Positions 15,255 to 21,222 of a stretch of DNA of 48,800 nucleotides are shown one piece after another. The position numbers were made by a program, and so were the translations under genes. Numbering within the stretch: the stretch's first letter is position 1; each line of letters opens with the position of its first letter. The DNA comes from Limivivens sp034101475 (GTDB lineage: Bacteria > Bacillota > Clostridia > Lachnospirales > Lachnospiraceae). The notes under the pieces were generated by a model that worked only from the letters and a program-made list of their open reading frames with translations, ran no database searches and was not told where the DNA came from. Location: contig JAXEJQ010000111.1 in NCBI GenBank assembly GCA_034101475.1, positions 1 through 48,800 of the forward strand. The letters are read 5' to 3'.

Positions 15255-15701
15255 ATGCAGGACGGAAATGAAATGCGGCTGGAATTTGACAGCCGCTCCT
15301 GTAATGAAGGATTTGCAAGAGTGGCGGTGGCCGCTTTTCTGACGCAGTTGAATCCGACACTGGAGGAAGTGGCCGATGTGAAAACAGCCCTTTCGGAGGC
15401 GGTGACCAACTGCATCGTCCACGGCTACCAGGGAGCCGTGGAGAAAATTGTGATTGTATGCAGGATTGAGGGGAATCTGCTGGAGATTCAGGTCGTTGAC
15501 CATGGATGCGGAATTGAAGATGTAAAGAAGGCCATGGAGCCGCTGTTCACCACCCGGCCTGAGGAGGAGCGGGCGGGAATGGGCTTTGCATTTATGGAAG
15601 CCTTTATGGATGAGGTTTCTGTGGAATCCGAGAGAGGAAAAGGCACCACGGTGATCATGAAAAAAAAGATTGAAAACCCTGCGGGAAAATTTGCCGTGTG
15701 A
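15255..15701 (+). CDS. spoIIAB: Anti-sigma F factor, serine kinase SpoIIAB
   Basis: A 148-residue GHKL-type ATP-binding kinase that holds sigma F inactive and phosphorylates SpoIIAA. The N box (LSEAVTNCIVHGY), G1 (DHGCGIED) and the GMGFAFMEAFMD motif are present. The ribosome site is a run of eight G (15241-15248) directly after the spoIIAA stop, so slippage there would change spacing only. The gene lies 12 nt before sigF. Confidence 0.95.
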   Translation: MQDGNEMRLEFDSRSCNEGFARVAVAAFLTQLNPTLEEVADVKTALSEAVTNCIVHGYQGAVEKIVIVCRIEGNLLEIQVVDHGCGIEDVKKAMEPLFTTRPEEERAGMGFAFMEAFMDEVSVESERGKGTTVIMKKKIENPAGKFAV

Positions 15702-15713
15702 AAGGAATAGCCT

Positions 15714-16430
15714 ATGGATCGTACCCTGACACTGATTGAAAAATCACACGAAGGGGATAAAGAGGCGCGAAAAACACTGGTGGAAGAAAATATGGGGCTT
15801 GTCTACTCCATTGTCCGGCGGTTTGCGGGCAGAGGCTGTGAAATGGAAGACCTGATTCAATTGGGAAGCATCGGTCTGATCAAAGCCATTGACAAATTTG
15901 ACACCTCCTTTGACGTGCGGTTCTCGACCTATGCGGTTCCCATGATCGCAGGAGAGATCAAGCGTTTTCTGCGGGATGACGGGATGATTAAGGTCAGCCG
16001 GAGTCTGAAGGAGACTGCATTGAAGGTATGTGTGACCAGAGACCGGCTGGAAAAGAAAAAAGGAAGCGAGCCGACTCTGGAAGAGCTGGCCAGAGAAACC
16101 GGGGCTGCCATGGAGGAGATTGTTCTGGCCATGGAATCGGCAGCTGAGGTGGAATCTCTTTATAAGACCATTTATCAGGGAGACGGCAGTGCCATTATGC
16201 TGATGGACCGTCTGGAGGATAAGCAGGATTCCGGGGAGGAGCTGCTGAACCATATGGTTCTGAAGCAGGTACTGGATTCTCTGGAGGAAAAGGAGCGGAG
16301 GCTGATCGAAATGCGTTATTTCGAAGACTGCACCCAGAATCAGGTGGCAGAGGAGCTGTCCATGACCCAGGTACAGGTTTCCAGACTGGAAAAGAAAATT
16401 CTGAAAAAAATGCGGGGAAGGTTTTTTTGA
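15714..16430 (+). CDS. sigF: RNA polymerase sigma factor F (sporulation)
   Basis: The first forespore-specific sigma factor. The 238-residue protein has region 2 (ENMGLVYSIVRRF... FDVRFSTYAVPMIAGEIKRFLRDDG), region 3, and region 4 with a helix-turn-helix near the end (TQNQVAEELSMTQVQVSRLEKKIL). It is controlled after synthesis by SpoIIAB and SpoIIAA, encoded just upstream. Sigma G shares the same family, but the spoIIA context fixes the identity. The stop codon lies in the loop of the terminator hairpin that follows. Confidence 0.96.
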   Translation: MDRTLTLIEKSHEGDKEARKTLVEENMGLVYSIVRRFAGRGCEMEDLIQLGSIGLIKAIDKFDTSFDVRFSTYAVPMIAGEIKRFLRDDGMIKVSRSLKETALKVCVTRDRLEKKKGSEPTLEELARETGAAMEEIVLAMESAAEVESLYKTIYQGDGSAIMLMDRLEDKQDSGEELLNHMVLKQVLDSLEEKERRLIEMRYFEDCTQNQVAEELSMTQVQVSRLEKKILKKMRGRFF

Positions 16431-16449
16431 CTTCCCCGCATATTTTTTG
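16410..16449 (+). terminator. Terminator overlapping the end of sigF
   Basis: A perfect 11-bp stem (atgcggggaag / cttccccgcat) with a 10-nt loop that contains the sigF stop codon, followed by ATTTTTT. Confidence 0.92.
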
Positions 16450-16466
16450 GAATTTGCCGGATACTA
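16438..16466 (+). promoter_or_regulatory. Candidate sigma-G type promoter of the spoVA genes
   Basis: GCATA at 16438-16442 fits the sigma-G -35 pattern. After 17 nt, GATACTA at 16460-16466 matches six of seven positions of a CATNHTA -10. spoVA is a sigma-G target in Bacillus, so the match is sensible. The -35 overlaps the 3' arm of the sigF terminator. Confidence 0.5.
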
Positions 16467-16493
16467 AGCCATATAGGAAAAGAAGAGGAAGTG

Positions 16494-16658
16494 ATGGCGA
16501 TGTGCCGGAAAAAAATCCGGATACTGGCGGGAATTCTGGCAGGGATTCTTCTGGCGGCAGCGGCGGTCTGTCTGATCCGTCTGGGAGGGCAGCAGGAAAA
16601 AATGGAGGGAACCTTTGTCCAGGCCTTTTCTCCGTCGTGGAACAGGTGGAAGGTATGA
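16494..16658 (+). CDS. Small single-pass membrane protein of 54 residues at the head of the spoVA genes
   Basis: The frame runs ATG 16494 (an in-frame GTG at 16491 is possible) to TGA 16656-16658. The product starts MAMCRKKIRILAG, has one strongly hydrophobic helix (about 9-30: LAGILAGILLAAAAVCLI) with positive residues before it, and a short polar tail ending SPSWNRWKV. A GAGGAAG ribosome site precedes it. Its stop overlaps the spoVAA start (ATGA at 16655-16658), which argues strongly for a real coupled gene. I do not recognise it; a forespore membrane partner of SpoVA is the obvious guess. Confidence 0.7.
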   Translation: MAMCRKKIRILAGILAGILLAAAAVCLIRLGGQQEKMEGTFVQAFSPSWNRWKV

Positions 16659-17290
16659 GGGAAATCCTGTACCTGAAAATTGACCGGAATGTGCAGGTGC
16701 ATGACCGGGAGGTGTTTTTGAAGGATATTGCCCAGGTGACCTGCGAAAGCAGGGAAACAAAAGAGCGGGTGAAGAATCTGCGGATACCGGGTGCAGAAGG
16801 AGAACAGCCCGGCAGACATGCCATGTCCGTGATGGAAATCATTGAAGTTATTCACGCAGAATTTCCGGAGCTGGAAATTCACAGCCTGGGGGAAGCGGAT
16901 TTTATTGTGACAAGAGAAAAGGCAGAACAGCCCGGCAGAGCGGCGGTGTGGCTGAAAACGGCTTTTGTGGCGGCTCTGGCCTTTGCGGGCGCTGCGTTTA
17001 CAATTATGACCTTTAACAATGATGTGGATATTCCAAAGCTCTTTGGGCAGGTGTTTTTTCAATTTACCGGACAGGAGTCGGATGGCTTTACCGTTCTGGA
17101 AGTTTCTTACTCTCTGGGGGTAGGTCTTGGAATTCTGATCTTTTTCAATCATTTTGCCGGCCGGAAGCTGACGTCTGACCCCACACCCATGGAAGTGGAA
17201 ATGCGCCTCTATGAGGACGATGTGGACAGTACCCTCATTGAGGCCAGCAGCCGGAGCAAAAAGAGCCATGGACAGGAGGGGAACCCATGA
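16655..17290 (+). CDS. spoVAA: Stage V sporulation protein AA
   Basis: A 211-residue forespore inner-membrane protein of the SpoVA channel, which moves dipicolinic acid and calcium into and out of the spore. The N-terminal soluble domain starts MREILYLKIDRNVQV, and two hydrophobic helices lie in the C-terminal half (about 112-137 and 158-180). The frame is open upstream to 16427, but that extension runs over the small membrane gene in another frame and looks non-coding. The start at 16655, coupled to the preceding stop, matches the family N-terminus. It overlaps spoVAB by 4 nt. Confidence 0.92.
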   Translation: MREILYLKIDRNVQVHDREVFLKDIAQVTCESRETKERVKNLRIPGAEGEQPGRHAMSVMEIIEVIHAEFPELEIHSLGEADFIVTREKAEQPGRAAVWLKTAFVAALAFAGAAFTIMTFNNDVDIPKLFGQVFFQFTGQESDGFTVLEVSYSLGVGLGILIFFNHFAGRKLTSDPTPMEVEMRLYEDDVDSTLIEASSRSKKSHGQEGNP

Positions 17291-17700
17291 CGGCACAGAT
17301 TTTTCTGGGCATCCTTGGCTTTGCCAGCGGCCTGGTGGTGGCCGGAGGTGTGATAGCTCTGATGACCGGGCTGGGTGTAGTTGTCCGGTATGCGGGCATT
17401 ACCCATACGGCTGCCCATGTCCGGCTGTATGAGGATGCTATCCTTCTGGGAAGCATTTTCGGAAACTGGCTGACTGTCTATCAGCCGGTGCTTCTGGCAG
17501 GGACAGTCTGTCTGACAGTTCTGGGGGCCCTGTTTGGGATTTTTGTGGGCGGGTGGATCATGGCACTGGCGGAAATTGTCAACATTTTCCCGATTATGGC
17601 CAGAAGAATCGGTCTGGTAAAGGGGATGAGCCTTGTGGTCCTTGCCATGGCAGCCGGGAAGACCCTGGGAAGTCTGTGGCATTTTTATATGCGATGGTAG
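17287..17700 (+). CDS. spoVAB: Stage V sporulation protein AB
   Basis: A 137-residue protein with about four membrane helices (GILGFASGLVVAGGVIALM, ILLGSIFGN, LLAGTVCLTVLGALFGIFVGG, SLVVLAMAAGKTLG). It is a member of the SpoVA dipicolinate transport complex. It overlaps spoVAA (ATGA) and lies 19 nt before spoVAC. Confidence 0.93.
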   Translation: MTAQIFLGILGFASGLVVAGGVIALMTGLGVVVRYAGITHTAAHVRLYEDAILLGSIFGNWLTVYQPVLLAGTVCLTVLGALFGIFVGGWIMALAEIVNIFPIMARRIGLVKGMSLVVLAMAAGKTLGSLWHFYMRW

Positions 17701-17719
17701 CAGCGGAAAGGAGCAGGAT

Positions 17720-18187
17720 ATGGCGGATATTCTGAAGGAACGGAAAAATCAGGAATACAATGAATATGTGAAGCAGGTGACGCCGGTTCACAGTCTGCCG
17801 CGGAACATGGCGAAGGCCTTTGTGACAGGCGGGGTGATCTGTGTCATCGGACAGGGAATTCTGAACTATTGTACGGGAATCGGACTGGAAAAGGACATTG
17901 CGGGCAGCTGGTGCTCCATGCTTCTGGTACTGGCAAGCGTTGTCCTCACAGGGCTGAATGTGTATCCCAGACTGGCGAAATTCGGCGGAGCGGGAACCCT
18001 GGTTCCCATCACCGGGTTTGCCAATTCTGTGGCGGCTCCGGCCATTGAATTTCATAAAGAAGGCTTTGTGTTCGGAATTGGCTGTAAAATATTCAATATC
18101 GCAGGGCCGGTGATTTTGTATGGGATTCTGAGCAGCTGGATTTTGGGATTTCTGTACTGGATCCTGAAAATCCTGAATTTTGTATAG
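17720..18187 (+). CDS. spoVAC: Stage V sporulation protein AC
   Basis: A 155-residue membrane protein of the SpoVA complex; in Bacillus, SpoVAC acts as a mechanosensitive channel in spore germination. The start MADILKERKNQEYNEYVKQ follows AAAGGAGCAGGAT. An upstream in-frame ATG at 17633 would overlap spoVAB by 68 nt and has no ribosome site, so it is rejected. The NVYPRLAKFGGAGTLVPITGFANS motif is typical of SpoVAC/SpoVAE proteins. Confidence 0.94.
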   Translation: MADILKERKNQEYNEYVKQVTPVHSLPRNMAKAFVTGGVICVIGQGILNYCTGIGLEKDIAGSWCSMLLVLASVVLTGLNVYPRLAKFGGAGTLVPITGFANSVAAPAIEFHKEGFVFGIGCKIFNIAGPVILYGILSSWILGFLYWILKILNFV

Positions 18188-18197
18188 GAGATGCGAC

Positions 18198-19217
18198 ATG
18201 AAAAGTGAAAAGATTCAGATGGGACAGCAGAGTCTCAGTTTTTCAGAAGGGGTATCCATCCTCAGCAGCGGAACCATTGTAGGAGAGAAGGAGGGACAGG
18301 GGCCCCTGGGCGGACTGTTTGATCTGGTCTGTGATGATCCGGTTTTTGGCGAGGACAGCTGGGAGAAGGCGGAGAGCACCATGCAGAGGGAAGCCATTCA
18401 GACGGCTCTGGGGAAGGCAAAGAGGAACGCCTCGCAGGTCCGCTATCTCTTCGGCGGAGATCTGCTGGGACAGCTCATTGCCACTTCCTTCGGAGTGGAG
18501 CAGCTGAACCTGCCTACCTTTGGGCTGTATGGAGCCTGCTCTACCTGCGGAGAGGCGCTGACCCTGGGAGCCATGACGATTTCGGCAGGTTATGGGGATT
18601 ATGTGATTGCGGTGACTTCCAGCCATTTCGGGAGTGCGGAGAAACAGTTCCGTTTTCCGCTGGCCTATGGAAACCAGAGGCCCCTTTCAGCTTCCTGGAC
18701 CGTTACGGGAGCCGGAGCCTTTCTGCTGGGAAGAACCGGAGGCCATGCGAAAATTACCGGGGTGACGCCCGGAAAGATTGTGGATTTTGGTGTAAAGGAT
18801 TCTCTGAATATGGGCGCCTGTATGGCACCTGCAGCCTGCGATACCATTTATCAGAATCTGATGGATTTTAACCGGCAGCCGGAGGATTATGACCGGATCA
18901 TCACCGGGGATCTGGGAAAGGTGGGACAGAAAATCCTGATTGATCTTCTGAAAGAGAAGGGCTTTGATATCAGCCGGGTACACCGGGACTGCGGAATTGA
19001 GATCTACGACGGGGAAAAGCAGGATACCCACGCCGGAGGAAGCGGATGCGGCTGCTCGGCGGTGACTCTGGGGGCAAAGCTTCTGCCGGAGCTGGAAAAG
19101 GGCGCTTTGAAGCGGATTCTGTTTGTGCCCACCGGGGCACTGCTGTCCCCGGTGAGCTTTAACGAGGGGCAGAGCGTGCCGGGAATCGCCCACGGCGTGA
19201 TGATCGAGCACTGCTGA
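18198..19217 (+). CDS. spoVAD: Stage V sporulation protein AD
   Basis: A 339-residue soluble, thiolase-fold protein that binds dipicolinic acid on the SpoVA complex. Visible family segments are GACSTCGEAL (the position of the thiolase active Cys region), GAGAFLLGR and GGSGCGCSAVTLGAKLL. The start at 18198 follows TAGGAG by 7 nt; an upstream ATG at 18180 overlaps spoVAC and is not used. The gap to spoVAE (128 nt) is long for this operon and filled with degenerate repeats. Confidence 0.95.
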   Translation: MKSEKIQMGQQSLSFSEGVSILSSGTIVGEKEGQGPLGGLFDLVCDDPVFGEDSWEKAESTMQREAIQTALGKAKRNASQVRYLFGGDLLGQLIATSFGVEQLNLPTFGLYGACSTCGEALTLGAMTISAGYGDYVIAVTSSHFGSAEKQFRFPLAYGNQRPLSASWTVTGAGAFLLGRTGGHAKITGVTPGKIVDFGVKDSLNMGACMAPAACDTIYQNLMDFNRQPEDYDRIITGDLGKVGQKILIDLLKEKGFDISRVHRDCGIEIYDGEKQDTHAGGSGCGCSAVTLGAKLLPELEKGALKRILFVPTGALLSPVSFNEGQSVPGIAHGVMIEHC

Positions 19218-19237
19218 CAGCCTCATTGAAACAGGGT

Positions 19238-19340
19238 GGTGAAGACCGTTTCCGAAGGAAGCTGTTGAAGACTGTTTCTGGAGAAAGCCGGTGAAGAATG
19301 TTCACAGAGACAGCGGTGAAAGCAGAAACGAAGATGGAGG
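19238..19340 (+). repeat. Degenerate tandem repeats of about 26 bp between spoVAD and spoVAE
   Basis: Four decaying units begin at 19238, 19264, 19290 and 19315, each opening with ggtgaag or a close variant, with units one and two most alike. The region carries no clear gene, and the last unit provides the spoVAE ribosome site (GATGGAGG). Confidence 0.6.
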
Positions 19341-19345
19341 TTTTT

Positions 19346-19702
19346 ATGGATTATGTCAATGCGTTCTGGGTGGGCGGGCTGATCTGCGCCCTGGTCCAGA
19401 TTCTGATGGAAAAAACGAAGCTGATGCCCGGAAGGATCATGGTGATTCTGGTGTGCACCGGCGCGGTGCTGGGCGCGGTGGGGGTCTATGAACCCTTTCA
19501 GGAATTTGCCGGAGCAGGAGCCAGCGTGCCGCTGCTGGGGTTTGGCAATGTCCTATGGAAAGGGGTAAAGGAGGCGGTGAATCAGGAAGGCTTTCTGGGG
19601 ATCTTCATGGGTGGATTTAAGGCCAGTGCAGTGGGAATTTCAGCGGCTATGGTTTTTTCCTGGTTTGCGAGCCTGGTTTTCCAGCCAAAAATGAAAAAAT
19701 AG
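19346..19702 (+). CDS. spoVAE: Stage V sporulation protein AE (SpoVAEB type)
   Basis: A 118-residue membrane protein of the SpoVA complex, related in sequence to SpoVAC (FAGAGASVPLLGFGN). The start MDYVNAFWVGG at 19346 follows GGAGG and gives the usual length; the longer frame from 19298 runs into the repeat region. No spoVAEA or spoVAF gene follows, so this is the short AA-AB-AC-AD-AE form of the operon. Confidence 0.93.
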   Translation: MDYVNAFWVGGLICALVQILMEKTKLMPGRIMVILVCTGAVLGAVGVYEPFQEFAGAGASVPLLGFGNVLWKGVKEAVNQEGFLGIFMGGFKASAVGISAAMVFSWFASLVFQPKMKK

Positions 19703-19704
19703 CT

Positions 19705-19733
19705 TTGCGGAACTGTCGGATGTGCCTTATAAT
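19705..19733 (+). promoter_or_regulatory. Promoter of the pseudouridine synthase gene
   Basis: TTGCGG at 19705-19710, a 17-nt spacer and a perfect TATAAT at 19728-19733. Transcription is predicted to begin about 7 nt later, at or next to the ATG at 19740, so the mRNA would have no leader. Confidence 0.65.
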
Positions 19734-19739
19734 AAACCC

Positions 19740-20666
19740 ATGGAAAAAGTACTTCGTTATCAAATCACAGAGATGGAAAAAGACTGCACAGTCGGTCAGA
19801 TATTGAAAAAACAGCTGGGACTGTCGAAAAAGGAAATCAGCCGGGCGAAATTCCGGGAGGATGGGATTCTCCTGGATGGAGTCCGCAGAAGGGTTGCCGA
19901 TCCGGTCCGGCCAGGGGCCCTTCTGGAGATCCGGCTGGAGAGCGAGGATCAGAGTTCCCGGAAGCTCGTGCCGGAAGAGGGTGTCCTCACAGTCTGCTAC
20001 GAAGATGAGGATGTGATCGTGGTGGACAAGCCGGGAGGGATTCTGGTGCATCCGGCAGGGGCTCATTTTTCGGATACGCTGGCGAACCGCCTGGAGGATT
20101 ATTTTCAAAAAAAGGGTGAGCCGGCGGTGATCCGTCCCATCGGCAGGCTGGATAAGGATACGGCCGGGCTTGTATTGTTCGCGAAGAACCGGGCGGCAGC
20201 GGCCAGACTGTCCGCGCAGCGGGAAAGGGGAGAGCTGAAAAAGACCTATCTGGCACTGGTTCAGGGAGTGCCAGAGCCTTTGGAGGGCTGGATCAGGGCG
20301 CCCATTGGAAAAGCGTCGGATTCTCCACTGCGGATGGAGATTCGGGAGGACGGAAGGCCTGCCCGGACCTATTACCGGGTGCTGGAGATCCTGGACGGAG
20401 CGAGCCTGGTACAGGCACAGATACAGACAGGACGCACCCATCAGATCCGGGTACATATGGCATGGATCGGCCATCCGCTTCTGGGAGATCCCCTTTATCA
20501 GCCGGATTTCAAACAAAAAAAGGCGCCGGGAGAGGAGCCTTCGGATATGGCTCTCTGGGCCTGGCGCCTGACCTTTCTGCAGCCCTTCAGCGGGAGACGG
20601 GTGTCTCTGGAGTCCGCAGAAATTTCGGGTGTTCGTAATCAAATTCAAACTTTTCGTAAGCATTGA
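19740..20666 (+). CDS. RluA/RluD family RNA pseudouridine synthase
   Basis: A 308-residue enzyme that converts uridine to pseudouridine in RNA, probably 23S rRNA. An N-terminal S4-like RNA-binding domain (about 1-70) is followed by the catalytic domain with GRLDKDT (135-141; Asp138 catalytic) and QTGRTHQIRVH. The start at 19740 keeps the whole S4 domain; there is no ribosome site before it and the predicted transcription start is at the same place, so translation may be leaderless. The final 80 nt overlap the convergent metallophosphoesterase gene. The exact target base cannot be told. Confidence 0.92.
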   Translation: MEKVLRYQITEMEKDCTVGQILKKQLGLSKKEISRAKFREDGILLDGVRRRVADPVRPGALLEIRLESEDQSSRKLVPEEGVLTVCYEDEDVIVVDKPGGILVHPAGAHFSDTLANRLEDYFQKKGEPAVIRPIGRLDKDTAGLVLFAKNRAAAARLSAQRERGELKKTYLALVQGVPEPLEGWIRAPIGKASDSPLRMEIREDGRPARTYYRVLEILDGASLVQAQIQTGRTHQIRVHMAWIGHPLLGDPLYQPDFKQKKAPGEEPSDMALWAWRLTFLQPFSGRRVSLESAEISGVRNQIQTFRKH

Positions 20667-21222
20667 TGACCTGGGTCTCCCCGTAGAGATCCAGGCGTTT
20701 GTGTTTTCGGCCGTAGGTGGCATGGACATGGCCGTGAATGAAATATTTGGGCTTATATTTGTCCATCAGGGTACAGAAGCAGGCGAAGCCTCTGTGAGGC
20801 AGGTCGTCTCCATCGTTGACATCCAGGGCCGGAGCGTGAGTCAGGAGAATGTCGAAGCCCTTGTGACGGAGAAGCGGGAACCACAGCTTCCGGATGCGCC
20901 TCTGCATTTCCTTTTCCGTATACTGATTGACTCCGGGCTTATAGCGCATGGAGCCGCCCAGACCCAGAATCCGGATCCCTTCGTAAACATAGATGGAGTC
21001 CTCAATGCAGATACAGCCTTCCGGTGGGTGCTGTTCATAACGGTCATCGTGGTTCCCGTGAATATAGAGAACCGGGGCTTTCCCCATGGTTACCAGGAAG
21101 GAAAGATAGGATGGGGAAAGATCCCCGCAGGAAAGGATCAGATCGATTCCCGCAAGTTTGGTTTCATCATAATAATCCCACAGGGACTTGGATTCTTCAT
21201 CGGCAATGACAAGTATATTCAT
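20587..21222 (-). CDS. Metallophosphoesterase (calcineurin-like) of unknown substrate
   Basis: A 211-residue phosphoesterase. Metal-binding motifs are visible: GD in LSCGDLSP, GNHD in HGNHDDRY, THAPALD, and the GHVH motif (IHGHVHATYG). The first motif, usually D-x-H, reads D-E-E (8-10), so the metal site is atypical at one ligand. The start is coupled to the upstream gene: its ATG overlaps that gene's TGA (ATGA at 21219-21222), with a GGAGG site. Its last 80 nt overlap the convergent pseudouridine synthase gene. Confidence 0.88.
   Translation of the reverse strand: MNILVIADEESKSLWDYYDETKLAGIDLILSCGDLSPSYLSFLVTMGKAPVLYIHGNHDDRYEQHPPEGCICIEDSIYVYEGIRILGLGGSMRYKPGVNQYTEKEMQRRIRKLWFPLLRHKGFDILLTHAPALDVNDGDDLPHRGFACFCTLMDKYKPKYFIHGHVHATYGRKHKRLDLYGETQVINAYEKFEFDYEHPKFLRTPETPVSR

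Noticed and set aside
16427..16654. 76-residue N-terminal extension of spoVAA
   Set aside because: It is Gly/Ser-rich and covers the promoter region and the 54-residue gene in another frame; the family N-terminus starts at 16655.
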